The notes: a model not told the origin generated them from the letters alone. Positions 41,998 through 50,927 are shown, counted from the first letter of the stretch. The stretch: DNA of 64,000 bases from Pseudomonas cichorii (GCF_003700275.1 NZ_RBRE01000035.1:50636-114635), one strand, 5' to 3'. Numbers and translations: made by a program.

Positions 41998-43335
41998 TCA
42001 GTTCCGGCGCACTGGCGTCAGGGGTTTGAAAGGCGGGAGCGAAGCCTTGTAGCCTTGCCTGTCGCTGAGCAGCAGCCGGGCTTGCGTTCCCCAGCCACCG
42101 ATCAAGACATCCGCCTTGCCATCACCGTCCAGATCGCCCTGCCCCATGTTCCAGCTACGACCCACCGTGATACCGGGGACTATATCGAGGGTGACGTCCT
42201 TGAAATGACCTTGCCCATCGTTTTGCCAGGCGCGCAGTTGCAGGGGGACGAAGCCCGGCACCTGAATGGCGCCCACCAGCAGGTCCGGGTGACCGTCGCC
42301 GTTGAAGTCGACGACAGTGCCTGCCCAGCTGGAAAAGGTGTGGGATGGCAAGCGCTCTGCTGTTTCATCCCGGAACCGGCCTTTCTGGTCATTGATCAGC
42401 AGCCGGGTCTGAGGGTCCTTGTCCCAGCCAAAGTTATTGCTGGTGATATTGAAAAACACGATGTCATTGAAGCCATCCCGGTTCACATCGACAACCTGAA
42501 CTTCTCTGGTTTCCATGGGCACGCGCAGGTCGAGCCGATCCGATGCATCGGTGAATCGTCCCTTGCCGTCGTTGATCAGCAGGCGATTGGGATGCGCCGG
42601 GCTTGCCAGAACCATGTCCAGATCCCCATCCGCGTCCATATCCGCCAGGGCAATGCTTTCGGTCTGGTCGTCGGTCTGTGGCAGGTGGGTCTGTGTCGCA
42701 TCAATGAAGTGGCCGGGGCGTTTGGGATCATTCAGGAACAGCAGGTTTCGGGCCGGGACAATCTCTGCATCCGGCGCATGATCCCGTTCACCGGTGCTAC
42801 CGACGACGATGTCCGCAAGCCGGTCGCCGTTGACATCAGCGATGGCCAGGGCGTTGCCCTGACTCATGGCCGGCAAGCGCTGGCTTGCATCGGTAAAACC
42901 ACCCTTGCCGTCGCCAAGGAATAATTGATGGACTTCGTCGGCCTCCGCGACAAACACCACATCCATGTTGCCATCGGCATTGAAGTCCGCTGCGCGAACA
43001 TGTTCGCTGTCGTGCATCACGCTGCCGAAAGCGCCCGGTTTGCTGGTGAGCCGGCCCTTGCCATCGTTCAGGTAAAGACGATTGACACCGTGCTCGACCG
43101 ATACGACCACATCGAGATCACCATCCTTGTCGACGTCGATAAAGAACGAGTCGGTTGCATGCAGGGCCGGAGCGACCGGGACATGAGTAGCCGTCGCGTC
43201 TACAAAGGCATTTGACGGCTTTTCGGCAATGATACTGAACGCATCATCCTGAGCAGCGGCGTGTGCGCCTGCCATCAGAGCGCTCACAAAGCCTGAAGTG
43301 GCCAGGGCAAGTTGCGTCTTGAAGTAACGAGGCAT
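41998..43335 (-). CDS. FG-GAP/VCBS repeat secreted protein
   Basis: 445 residues from ATG 43335 (an in-frame ATG at 43368 would only lengthen the leader). Signal peptide MPRYFKTQLALATSGFVSALMAGAHAAA. At least seven repeats each carry a calcium-binding loop: DVDKDGDLD, DFNADGNMD, DVNGDRLAD, DMDADGDLD, DVNRDGFND, DFNGDGHPD and DLDGDGKAD. They should fold as a beta-propeller of the integrin-alpha type. There is no catalytic or adhesion domain besides the propeller. It is divergent from the LysR gene, which may regulate it. Confidence 0.9.
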   Translation of the reverse strand: MPRYFKTQLALATSGFVSALMAGAHAAAQDDAFSIIAEKPSNAFVDATATHVPVAPALHATDSFFIDVDKDGDLDVVVSVEHGVNRLYLNDGKGRLTSKPGAFGSVMHDSEHVRAADFNADGNMDVVFVAEADEVHQLFLGDGKGGFTDASQRLPAMSQGNALAIADVNGDRLADIVVGSTGERDHAPDAEIVPARNLLFLNDPKRPGHFIDATQTHLPQTDDQTESIALADMDADGDLDMVLASPAHPNRLLINDGKGRFTDASDRLDLRVPMETREVQVVDVNRDGFNDIVFFNITSNNFGWDKDPQTRLLINDQKGRFRDETAERLPSHTFSSWAGTVVDFNGDGHPDLLVGAIQVPGFVPLQLRAWQNDGQGHFKDVTLDIVPGITVGRSWNMGQGDLDGDGKADVLIGGWGTQARLLLSDRQGYKASLPPFKPLTPVRRN

Positions 43336-43418
43336 GAACCTTTCCTTTATCGAAGCCGGAGTCGGCATTATCAGCCGTGATATCGAGCTTGATTAGCCAC
43401 ACGGTCGTGCATGCGCTT

Positions 43419-43433
43419 ATGACGCAACGTCAT
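43419..43433. promoter_or_regulatory. Candidate LysR box (T-N11-A palindrome)
   Basis: ATGACG-CAA-CGTCAT is a perfect 6-bp dyad that contains T-N11-A (T 43420, A 43432), the LysR-type operator format. It lies between the divergent FG-GAP gene (start 43335) and the LysR gene (start 43520). Confidence 0.6.
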
Positions 43434-43519
43434 GAAACAATCTGTGTCCGCAGCCTTGCCATCACGCAGATAAGCTCTCTGGCTATTCGCCGCCGGGCTC
43501 TGATGATGGGGATTCGTTG

Positions 43520-44452
43520 ATGCTTCAGGATGAAATGGGCAGCCTGGCCGCCTTCGCCGCTGTCGCAGAGGCCTGCAGCTTTACCCGTGCAGCAGGGCGA
43601 CTCGGCACTTCCCAGTCGGCGCTGAGCCACAAGATTCGCAGGCTGGAGGCCCGTCTCGGAGTTCGCCTCCTGACGCGCACAACGCGCAGTGTCGCTCCGA
43701 CAGTTGCCGGTGAAAAACTGCTGGCAACCTTGCGCCCGGCGCTGGCAGAGATCGAGGCGCAACTGGGCGCCCTGACGGACATACGCGACAAGCCTGCCGG
43801 AAGCCTGCGCATCACCACTGCGGACCATGCTGCCGAAAGCATTCTCTGGCCTGCCCTGCACCGGCTGTTGCCCGACTATCCGGATATTCAGATCGAGGTG
43901 AATGTCGACAACGGTTTCGTGGATATCGTCGCCGAACGCTATGACGCGGGTATCCGCCTGGGCAACAACCTGGACAAGGACATGATCGCTGTCCCCATAG
44001 GCCCGGCCGAACGCAGCGTGGTCGTCGGTTCACCTGTTTATCTGGCAACCCATCCAGCCCCCGTCACACCGGAACAACTCGCAGCGCATCAGTGCATCAA
44101 TCGCCAGTTTCCAACCCTTGGCGGGATCACACCCTGGCAATTCGTGAAGGATGGCCGTCAGACGCAGGTCCGCGTCTCGGGGCAGTTAGCGTTCAACCGC
44201 CCGGAAATGATCCGTGAAGCCGCGCTTGCCGGTTTCGGGCTGGGCTGCCTGCTGCAATCCCAGGTGATCGATCATCTAAAGGAGGGAACACTGGTCAGCG
44301 TGCTGGAAGACTGGAGCCCGCAGTTTCCGGGCTATTACCTGTACTACCCCAGCCGCCGCCAGAATACGCCGGCCTTCCAGCTTCTGGTGGAGGCGCTGCG
44401 TTATCGGGAGGATACATTGCGTGCAAAGCCTAGCGAAAGGCATCGGCGCTGA
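43520..44452 (+). CDS. LysR-type transcriptional regulator
   Basis: 310 residues from ATG 43520 (a TTG three bases before is unlikely). The N-terminal winged helix-turn-helix is clear: LAAFAAVAEACSFTRAAGRLG, then TSQSALSHKIRRLEARLGVRLL (residues about 9-52). The effector domain begins with GSLRITTADHAAESILWPAL. It resembles the group of LysR proteins that regulate divergent or adjacent oxidoreductases. A candidate binding site with T-N11-A format lies 87 bp upstream. Its 3' end overlaps the convergent sigma54 activator gene by 23 bp. Confidence 0.92.
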   Translation: MLQDEMGSLAAFAAVAEACSFTRAAGRLGTSQSALSHKIRRLEARLGVRLLTRTTRSVAPTVAGEKLLATLRPALAEIEAQLGALTDIRDKPAGSLRITTADHAAESILWPALHRLLPDYPDIQIEVNVDNGFVDIVAERYDAGIRLGNNLDKDMIAVPIGPAERSVVVGSPVYLATHPAPVTPEQLAAHQCINRQFPTLGGITPWQFVKDGRQTQVRVSGQLAFNRPEMIREAALAGFGLGCLLQSQVIDHLKEGTLVSVLEDWSPQFPGYYLYYPSRRQNTPAFQLLVEALRYREDTLRAKPSERHRR

Positions 44453-46421
44453 GCCCTAGCCTGTCCATCTTGTTATACAAACCGCCACGCGAAACCTTCA
44501 ACTGCCTAGCGGCCAGGCGAATGTTTCCATTTGTGTGCTTAAGGGCGGCGATGATGGCATTCATTTCCTGAGTCAGCAGGTCTGGAGCGTCGCTGTATTC
44601 AGGGCGTGAAGCCGTCTGTGGCCGGTGCACAAGCTGCATGATTTCCAGCGGCAGGTCGCCCGGCTGGATCAACCCGGTCGAAGCCAGATTGGTTGCCCGC
44701 TCAAGCGTGTTCTCCAGTTCGCGCACATTTCCCGGCCATGAATAGGCCACAAGCAGTTCCAGCGCCGCAGAGGAGATGCCCGTCACCGCCTTGCGCAGCG
44801 ACTGTGCGCAGCGTTCGAGGAAGTGCTGCGCCAGCAAGGAAATGTCTTCCCTGCGCATTCTCAACGGCGGTACGGTAAGGTTGAGGACATTGAGCCGGTA
44901 ATAGAGGTCTTCCCGGAACGCGCCTTCAGCCACGGCCTGGCTCAGGTTGCGGTGGGTGGCGGCGATGATGCGCACATCGACCTGCCGGGATTTGCTCGCA
45001 CCGACCCGGGTCAGCTCGCCCTCCTGCAAAACCCGCAACAGGCTGACTTGGGCATCAAACGACATGTCGCCAATCTCATCGAGAAAGATGGTGCCGCCAT
45101 CGGCCAGCTCGAACTTGCCCGCCGAGCCCCCGCGAGCCGAGCCGGTGAACGCGCCCTCAACGTGGCCGAACAGTTCGCTCTGCACCAGTTCCCGGGGAAT
45201 GGCACCGCAGTTGACCGCCACGAAAGGGCCGCTGCTACGGGCGCTGGCGTTATGGATGGCCTGAGCGAACAGCTCCTTGCCGGTGCCGCTTTCGCCGAGG
45301 ATCAAGGTGGTGGAGTCGCTGCGACTCGCGATCCTGCCAAGGCGCAATGCGTCCTGAATGACCCGCGAGTTGCCCTGGATGCTGTCGAAGGTATAGCGAG
45401 CCTGGGTGCCCATGATGCGCCGGGTAATTTCGCGGATGCGGCGGTTTTCCCGCAGCGACACGATACGCCCGCCCTGCCCGGTCATGCATACCGAAACCAG
45501 GCATGCCAACTGGCTGCCATCGTGCAATTGAAAGGTGCAGTCCAGATCACGCAGCGCTTCACCCTGACGCTGCATGATGGCCTCGTTCAGGTCACTGTGG
45601 CCCAGTTGCTGGAACGGACATTCCAGCAGTTCGGGGCCGACCCGGAACAGTTGCCGGGCATAGCGATTGAGGGCCTTGATGCAGCCATTGGCGTCCAGCA
45701 CCACCAGTCCTTCATTGAGTACCTCCAGCACGCTGCGTTGCTCGTCGAGCAGGGTTTGCAGCGCCATCTGCCGCGCGACGGCTTCGGCAGCCGCCTGCAC
45801 GGTGCCCAAGGTATGAAAATGGAACCATCCCGGCTCTGCGGTCAGGGTCAGGATCGCCAGCGTCTCGCCATTGGCATTGCGGATCGGCGCTGCGGCGCAA
45901 TGCATGCGCCGTTGCCGCAGGCCATTGGCAAAGTTCTCTTCGGCCAGTACGTAGACCAGCCGGTCCTCGGCAATCGCCAGGCCGGTGCAGTTGGTGCCCT
46001 GCACCGACTCTGACAGGCGACTGCCCACCGGCGTGATGTCCAACCCACAGAAGCTCAAGGTGGTGCCATGAGGATCGGTGAGGTTGATATGGCCCCGGGG
46101 GTTATAGGCAAGCAGACCGCGCATCACTTCTGCGGCAGTGTCGATCAATAAAGCGTTACGGGACAGTTTTTCAGCCAGGACCGTCGGCGTGACGAAGCGG
46201 TATTCGGCATCTTCCGGGTCAATGCCCGCTTCGATACTGCGCCGCCATGACGCCCAGATCACCGGCCTGACCAGGGGATGAGGCTCGCTGCGGCCCTGCT
46301 GGCACTCCTGCCAGGCCTGCAACAACTCGACCATCGGTCCTGCGCTCAAGGCCAGCGGGCCAATGGCCGTGATGTAGTCCAGCTCATCCTGAGGCAAGGT
46401 CAGGAACGAATGATCAGCCAT
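44430..46421 (-). CDS. Sigma54-dependent transcriptional activator, AcoR type
   Basis: 663 residues. N-terminal GAF-like sensor (about residues 70-215, with TTLSFCGLDITPVGSRLSES and GTNCTGLAIAEDRLVYV), a PAS-like segment (about 225-330, VLEVLNEGLVVLDANGCIKALNRYARQLF), AAA+ core (Walker A ILGESGTGKELF, Walker B GGTIFLDEIGDM) and a C-terminal Fis-type helix-turn-helix (NIRLAARQLKVSRGGLYNKM). The loop that contacts sigma54 reads GAFTGS instead of the canonical GAFTGA. It is divergent from the operon at 46619, which has a -24/-12 promoter, so it is the obvious activator of that operon. Confidence 0.94.
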   Translation of the reverse strand: MADHSFLTLPQDELDYITAIGPLALSAGPMVELLQAWQECQQGRSEPHPLVRPVIWASWRRSIEAGIDPEDAEYRFVTPTVLAEKLSRNALLIDTAAEVMRGLLAYNPRGHINLTDPHGTTLSFCGLDITPVGSRLSESVQGTNCTGLAIAEDRLVYVLAEENFANGLRQRRMHCAAAPIRNANGETLAILTLTAEPGWFHFHTLGTVQAAAEAVARQMALQTLLDEQRSVLEVLNEGLVVLDANGCIKALNRYARQLFRVGPELLECPFQQLGHSDLNEAIMQRQGEALRDLDCTFQLHDGSQLACLVSVCMTGQGGRIVSLRENRRIREITRRIMGTQARYTFDSIQGNSRVIQDALRLGRIASRSDSTTLILGESGTGKELFAQAIHNASARSSGPFVAVNCGAIPRELVQSELFGHVEGAFTGSARGGSAGKFELADGGTIFLDEIGDMSFDAQVSLLRVLQEGELTRVGASKSRQVDVRIIAATHRNLSQAVAEGAFREDLYYRLNVLNLTVPPLRMRREDISLLAQHFLERCAQSLRKAVTGISSAALELLVAYSWPGNVRELENTLERATNLASTGLIQPGDLPLEIMQLVHRPQTASRPEYSDAPDLLTQEMNAIIAALKHTNGNIRLAARQLKVSRGGLYNKMDRLGLSADAFR

Positions 46422-46449
46422 GTCACGCTCACAGAGTGTTCATATCTTT

Positions 46450-46471
46450 GACATGTCATTGTAGACATGTC
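46450..46471. promoter_or_regulatory. Repeated palindrome, candidate activator-binding site
   Basis: GACATGTC occurs twice (46450-46457 and 46464-46471), 14 bp centre to centre, with TGT/ACA half-sites. It is about 65-90 bp upstream of the -24/-12 promoter and close to the divergent activator start (46421), where an enhancer site for the activator would be expected. Confidence 0.55.
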
Positions 46472-46537
46472 TTTAAAATAGACACTCCGGCTTTTTGAAT
46501 AAAACGAATTTTCATTAAATATCAACAAGTTAACAAA

Positions 46538-46553
46538 TGGCACAGGGATTGCT
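46538..46553 (+). promoter_or_regulatory. Sigma54 (-24/-12) promoter
   Basis: TGGCACAGGGATTGCT matches TGGCAC-N5-TTGCW exactly and has GG-N10-GC spacing. It lies about 65 bp upstream of the dehydrogenase start (46619), next to a divergent sigma54 activator gene. Confidence 0.88.
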
Positions 46554-46618
46554 CTTGCTCTGATAGAGCGCACTACCTCACTCGCTCGTTCGACTACAAC
46601 AACAAGGAACGCATGCAT

Positions 46619-47635
46619 ATGAGCAAGATCATTCGCCTGGGACTCATCGGTGCAGGCCGCATGGGCAGTTTTCACGGTCAGACTGCGGCGCTGCACATTC
46701 CGGGAGCCTGCCTGGCAGCCATTGCCGACCCGACACCCGGCCAGGCCGCTCGCCTGGCGGAAAAGCTCAACGTGCCACGGGTCTACACCGATCCGCAGCA
46801 ATTGCTGGATGATCCCGAAATCGATGGTGTACTGATTGCCGCTCCGGCCCGCAGTCATGCCGAACTGGTGATCGCCGCGGCCCGTGCCGGCAAAGGCATC
46901 TTTTGCGAAAAGCCCATGGCGATCACCCTGGATGAAGCGGACCGCGCCATCGCCGCAGCCGCCGATGCCCAGGTGCCGTTGCAGGTAGGCTTCAACCGGC
47001 GCTTTGCCAGAAGCTTTCGCCAGGCGCATCTGGATGTGGTTGGCGGCCGGATTGGCACACCGCAACTGCTGCGCTCGGTCACTCGCGATCCGGCGCTGAA
47101 CAACCCGGCAGGCATTGGCCAGTGGGTCATATTCCTGGAAACGCTGATCCACGATTTCGACGCCCTGCGCTACCTGAATCCGAGCGCCAGGGCCGTGGAA
47201 GTCAATGTCATGGCTGACGCCCTGGTAGCCCCGGCCTACAAGGACAAGGGCCTGCTCGACACCGCCGTGGTGACGATTCGTTTCGACAACGGCGCAATCG
47301 CCACTGCCGAGGCCAATTTCCAGGCGGTCTATGGCTACGATGTGCGCGGCGAAGTGTTCGGCAGTGCGGGCATGCTGACCATGGGCAACGTGGCGCAGTC
47401 CGAGCTGGTGCGCTATCTGGCCGATGGCATCCAGGCCGACACCCAGCGCATGGACACCGACCTGTTGCGCGACGCTTACGTGGCCGAACTCAACCATTTT
47501 GTCGACTGCCTGCGCACAGGCGAACAACCACTGGCCAGTGGCGAGGATGCCCGCGCAGCACTGGCGATTGCCCGCGCCTGTATCGAGTCGGTCCAGCAGG
47601 GCAAGACGGTGCGGGTATCAGGAGAATCGGCATGA
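46619..47635 (+). CDS. Gfo/Idh/MocA oxidoreductase, inositol 2-dehydrogenase-like
   Basis: 338 residues from ATG 46619, chosen over ATG 46613 because AAGGA (46604-46608) is then about 10 nt away. The Rossmann motif GLIGAGRMGSFH is at residues 8-19, the EKP motif in GIFCEKPMAI near residue 97 and the catalytic-region LIHDFDALRYL near residue 178. The family oxidises sugars or polyols such as myo-inositol with NAD(P). It is the first gene of a sigma54-driven operon and is ATGA-coupled to the isomerase. Substrate unproven; scyllo- or myo-inositol or a related polyol is likely. Confidence 0.88.
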   Translation: MSKIIRLGLIGAGRMGSFHGQTAALHIPGACLAAIADPTPGQAARLAEKLNVPRVYTDPQQLLDDPEIDGVLIAAPARSHAELVIAAARAGKGIFCEKPMAITLDEADRAIAAAADAQVPLQVGFNRRFARSFRQAHLDVVGGRIGTPQLLRSVTRDPALNNPAGIGQWVIFLETLIHDFDALRYLNPSARAVEVNVMADALVAPAYKDKGLLDTAVVTIRFDNGAIATAEANFQAVYGYDVRGEVFGSAGMLTMGNVAQSELVRYLADGIQADTQRMDTDLLRDAYVAELNHFVDCLRTGEQPLASGEDARAALAIARACIESVQQGKTVRVSGESA

Positions 47636-48423
47636 GCGCCTGCCCTTTCACCCTGGCCATCAGTGCCGAAATGGTATTTCTCGAACTGCCTTTCGTGGAG
47701 CGCGTCCAGCGCATTCATCAACTGGGGTTCAGTGCCGAAATCTGGGACTGGACCAGCAAGGATATCGCCGCGCTGATTGCCACCGGCGCCAGCTTTACGT
47801 CCATGACCGGCTACATTTCCGGCAACCTGACCGATGCCGAGGATATTCAGCGCCTGCTGGAGAGTGCGCGGGAATCGCTGGCGGTGGCCGAGCGCCTGAA
47901 CTGCCCGAGCCTCAACCTGCATGGCACCGGCCTGGGCGACAAGGGGCTGCCGGTCAAACCCGTCAGCCACGCCAATGGCCGGATGTGGCTGAGTGCCTGC
48001 AAGACCCTGGAGAAAATTGCTCGCCTGGGCGAGGAACATGGAAAAGTGTTCCTGCTGGAAAATCTCAATACCCAGGTCGATCATCCCGGCACACCCTTCG
48101 CCCGCGCCGAAGATACACTGGCCTTGATCGAAGCTGTGGACAGCCCGCACCTGAAAATGAACCTCGACCTCTATCACGCGCAGATCGGCGAAGGAAACCT
48201 GATCGAACTGATCCAGCGTGCCGGAACGGCCATCGGAGAAATCCAGGTAGCCGATGTGCCGGGGCGCATGGAGCCAGGCACCGGCGAGATCCATTACCCG
48301 GCAATCGCCCGGGCCCTGCAACAGGTGGGTTATACGGGCGTCGTGGGCCTGGAGGGCTGGGCTTCCGGCGACTCCGAACTTGCACTGCAGCGCTTTCGCC
48401 AGGCTTTTACTCTGCAGGCGTGA
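47632..48423 (+). CDS. TIM-barrel sugar isomerase, hydroxypyruvate isomerase-like
   Basis: 263 residues. A xylose-isomerase-like TIM barrel with the Hyi/OtnI-type features LLENLNTQVDHPGTPF (about residues 143-158), NLDLYHAQIGEGNL (about 181-194) and IQVADVPGRMEPGTGEI (about 204-220); the Glu/Asp/His/Glu in these segments form the metal site. Members interconvert hydroxypyruvate/tartronate semialdehyde or 2-oxotetronates. It overlaps the dehydrogenase stop by 4 bp. With the dehydrogenase it suggests breakdown of a sugar acid or polyol. Confidence 0.88.
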   Translation: MSACPFTLAISAEMVFLELPFVERVQRIHQLGFSAEIWDWTSKDIAALIATGASFTSMTGYISGNLTDAEDIQRLLESARESLAVAERLNCPSLNLHGTGLGDKGLPVKPVSHANGRMWLSACKTLEKIARLGEEHGKVFLLENLNTQVDHPGTPFARAEDTLALIEAVDSPHLKMNLDLYHAQIGEGNLIELIQRAGTAIGEIQVADVPGRMEPGTGEIHYPAIARALQQVGYTGVVGLEGWASGDSELALQRFRQAFTLQA

Positions 48424-48439
48424 CTGTACGAAAGCCTTC

Positions 48440-48472
48440 TGGCTCTGTAACCGGTTGAGTCCGGAACAGAGC
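48440..48472. other. Hairpin between the isomerase and the sugar-binding protein genes
   Basis: GGCTCTGT (48440-48447) and ACAGAGCC (48465-48472) form an 8-bp stem with a 17-nt loop, about 60 nt before the binding-protein start. There is no T-run. It could tune expression between the enzymes and the more abundant binding protein. Confidence 0.45.
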
Positions 48473-48528
48473 CGGGAGCATCGATCCCCTGATGAATTTC
48501 AACTCATAACAACAAGAGGAAAACCATC

Positions 48529-49449
48529 ATGCGTCGCTACTTGTTTGCAATAGCCTCTCTGGCCCTGCTGTTCAGCCACAGCGTTTTTGCCGATTACCGG
48601 ATTGGCGTGAGTATCGCCAAGGTCGACGATAACTTCATGACCTATGTGCGCAGCGGTCTGAACGATGCCGCGAAGAAAGAAAACCTGCAGATCCAGTTCG
48701 AGGATGCCCAGGGCGACGTAGTGCGCCAGCTCAGCCAGGTCGAAGGTTTCATCAGCCAGAAAGTGGATGCGATCATTGTCCTGCCGGTCGATACCGCTGC
48801 CGCCGTGAATATCACCCGCGCCGCTACTACGGCCAGGATACCGCTGGTCTACGTCAATCGCCGCCCCGATCAGCGCACCCTGCCCGCCGGTGTGGTTGCC
48901 GTAGCCTCGGAAGACATCCAGGCCGGCCAGCTGCAAATGCAGTACCTGGCGGAGAAGATGGGGGGCAAGGGCAATCTGGCGATCATCATGGGCGACCTGG
49001 TGCAAAACGCTACTCAGGGCCGGACCGAAGGGGTCAAGCAAATTCTCAAGAACTACCCCGATATCAAGGTGGTCGGTGAGCAGAGCGCCATGTGGCAACG
49101 TGACAAAGGCATGGACCTGACCAGCAACTGGCTGCTGGCCGGCGTCAAGATCGATGCCGTAGTCGCCAACAACGATGAAATGGCAATCGGTGCCGCAATG
49201 GCCTTGAAACAGGCCGGACAAGGTTCGACACCCGTGGTGGGTATCGACGGCCTGCCCGATGGTCTGGCGGCCATCAAGCGCGGCCTGCTGGCAGCCTCGG
49301 TGTTTCAGGACCCACAGGCCCAAGCCAGCAGCGCCATGACTGCGGCCGTGCGGATGATCAAGGGTGAACCCGTGGAGTCCGATATCTGGGTGCCCTATCA
49401 GTTGATCAAACCGGATCAGGTTTCGACGTTCGCCCAGCACTTCAAATAG
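48529..49449 (+). CDS. Sugar ABC substrate-binding protein, RbsB type
   Basis: 306 residues. Signal peptide MRRYLFAIASLALLFSHSVFA, then YRIGVSIAKVDDNFMTYVRSGL and the periplasmic-binding-protein-type-I fold (DAIIVLPVDTAAAVNITRAA, then VVANNDEMAIGAAMAL and VVGIDGLPDGLAAI). These bind ribose, inositol or similar pentose/polyol ligands. A good Shine-Dalgarno (AAGAGGAAAA) precedes ATG 48529. No permease or ATPase gene follows, so the partner transporter must be encoded elsewhere or the locus has lost them. The stop overlaps the convergent TetR gene by 8 bp. Confidence 0.92.
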   Translation: MRRYLFAIASLALLFSHSVFADYRIGVSIAKVDDNFMTYVRSGLNDAAKKENLQIQFEDAQGDVVRQLSQVEGFISQKVDAIIVLPVDTAAAVNITRAATTARIPLVYVNRRPDQRTLPAGVVAVASEDIQAGQLQMQYLAEKMGGKGNLAIIMGDLVQNATQGRTEGVKQILKNYPDIKVVGEQSAMWQRDKGMDLTSNWLLAGVKIDAVVANNDEMAIGAAMALKQAGQGSTPVVGIDGLPDGLAAIKRGLLAASVFQDPQAQASSAMTAAVRMIKGEPVESDIWVPYQLIKPDQVSTFAQHFK

Positions 49450-50074
49450 CGTCTGGACGCGGCTCACGATAAAGATAGTTTTCAAGCAACGTGACAACCT
49501 CGACAACAAAGCCCGGATGCTCCAGCACCTCGGGCCGGTCGGCCGTCACGTTATGGATGATTGCGTGGGCCGCGACACTCACCAGGTAGATCGAAAGCTC
49601 CGGGTCGGGGACGTTGTGCATGAACGGCGTCAGCACCTGCGAGAACTGTCTGCGCAATTGATCCTGATCGTCTGCCATGTGCCGCACCGTGCGTGGCAGC
49701 TCTTCATAAATGGCCTTGTGCAGCGCTGGCACGATGCGGTGCTCATTGACAACCATCTCGACCAGCAAGGTCAGGGCTTCGCGCAGGGAAGCCTGTTGCG
49801 GCACGATTACCAGCGCCTTGAGCAAGTCGCTGCGGGTTGCCGTCGCGTGCCGCCGCTGCAATTCGGCAATCACGGCCTCCTTGTTCGGAAAGAACTGGTA
49901 CAGCGAGCCGATATTGACGCCGGCACGCTCGGCAATGGCGTTGGTCGTCAGCCCTTCCCAGCCCACTCGGGTCAAAATGTAAGTTGCCGCCTGGACAATC
50001 GCATCCACCGTTGCCCGGGAACGCGCCTGAGCCGGGACTTTGCGGGGCTTGACGGAGGGTCGGCTTCTGCTCAC
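49442..50074 (-). CDS. TetR family transcriptional regulator
   Basis: 210 residues. The N-terminal helix-turn-helix is clear: RSRATVDAIVQAATYILTRVGWEGLTT, then NAIAERAGVNIGSLYQFFPNKEAVIAEL (residues about 18-71). The C-terminal ligand domain (EHRIVPALHKAIYEELPRTVRHM) resembles TetR_C_33-like regulators. It is divergent from the nitroreductase gene and probably controls it and itself from the 100-bp intergenic region. Confidence 0.93.
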   Translation of the reverse strand: MSRSRPSVKPRKVPAQARSRATVDAIVQAATYILTRVGWEGLTTNAIAERAGVNIGSLYQFFPNKEAVIAELQRRHATATRSDLLKALVIVPQQASLREALTLLVEMVVNEHRIVPALHKAIYEELPRTVRHMADDQDQLRRQFSQVLTPFMHNVPDPELSIYLVSVAAHAIIHNVTADRPEVLEHPGFVVEVVTLLENYLYREPRPDAI

Positions 50075-50105
50075 GGGCAGCTCCAGAACATGAGTTTTTA
50101 AAATA

Positions 50106-50119
50106 TAAGCTTTAACTTA
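50106..50119. promoter_or_regulatory. Short dyad between TetR and nitroreductase genes
   Basis: TAAG-CTTTAA-CTTA lies 32 bp upstream of the TetR start, and a second dyad AGAAC-ACAAC-GTTCT lies about 20 bp further toward the nitroreductase. Either could be the TetR operator. Confidence 0.4.
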
Positions 50120-50174
50120 CGATTTTGAGGCGTGAGAACACAACGTTCTTCATGTCCTTGAGAACATTTCAACC

Positions 50175-50909
50175 ATGAAAACACTAGACACTGTGCGCGC
50201 CTGGGACAGCTTCCAGGCGGCGAATCGCTTTCGTCGGGCCATTCGCAAATTCAACCCGACGCCGATTGCCGAAGATGAGATCAACGCACTGCTAACGGAG
50301 GCGATCTATGCACCTTCCAGCGGCAACATGCAGCCTTACCAGTTGCACTGGATTCGCGAGCCGGCCTTGAAAGCCCGCCTGGCAAAAGCCTGCAATGGGC
50401 AGAAAGCCGCAGCATCGGCGGCAGACTTCATCGTGTTTGTCGCCAGTCCAGCTCTGGGGTTGCGTACCGCCAGGGCGCAACTGACATACGTTGAAAACTC
50501 ATCGAAGCTGGGACAGGACTCAAAAGCTTATTACCGCAAGCAGATCGGGATGTTCCGGAAAATCCTCCAGGTTGGTTCCTGCGCACTATGGTCACCGCTT
50601 GTGCTGCTTGCCGCACTGGTTCGTCCTGGCTTGTCGCTGATCCCCATCGGGCATATCGGCAGTCGTCAGTGGGCGGCGCGCAACGCCATTTTCGCCGCCC
50701 AGACCCTCATGCTGGGTGCTGCCGCCAAGGGAATCGATTCCTGTCCTATGGAAGGCTTCTCGGCTTCCAGGGTTGCCAGCCTTCTCGCATTACCACGCGG
50801 CTCGGTGATTCCACTGATTGTTGCTCTGGGCTATCGCGCCGGGGACGCCCGGATCGAAGAGCGCTGGCGCCAGCCCATGAGCGAGCTGGTAGTCACCCAC
50901 CAGGTTTAA
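50175..50909 (+). CDS. Nitroreductase family protein
   Basis: 244 residues. The FMN-binding N-terminus is visible: RFRRAIRKFNPTPIAEDEINALL, then AIYAPSSGNMQPYQLHWI (residues about 40-57). The C-terminal half has SRQWAARNAIFAAQTLMLGAAAKGIDSCPMEGF, the usual family segment. A central insert (ILQVGSCALWSPLVLLAALVRPGLSLIPIG) is unusually hydrophobic. It would reduce nitroaromatics, quinones or similar with NAD(P)H. Divergent from, and probably repressed by, the TetR protein. Confidence 0.9.
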   Translation: MKTLDTVRAWDSFQAANRFRRAIRKFNPTPIAEDEINALLTEAIYAPSSGNMQPYQLHWIREPALKARLAKACNGQKAAASAADFIVFVASPALGLRTARAQLTYVENSSKLGQDSKAYYRKQIGMFRKILQVGSCALWSPLVLLAALVRPGLSLIPIGHIGSRQWAARNAIFAAQTLMLGAAAKGIDSCPMEGFSASRVASLLALPRGSVIPLIVALGYRAGDARIEERWRQPMSELVVTHQV

Positions 50910-50927
50910 ACAGTCCTTTGCTCTCCG

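Noticed and set aside
48421..48435. CTGTACGAAAG after the isomerase, resembling the end of the MITE-like element
   Set aside because: Only about 11 nt match and no partner end is present, so it may be chance.
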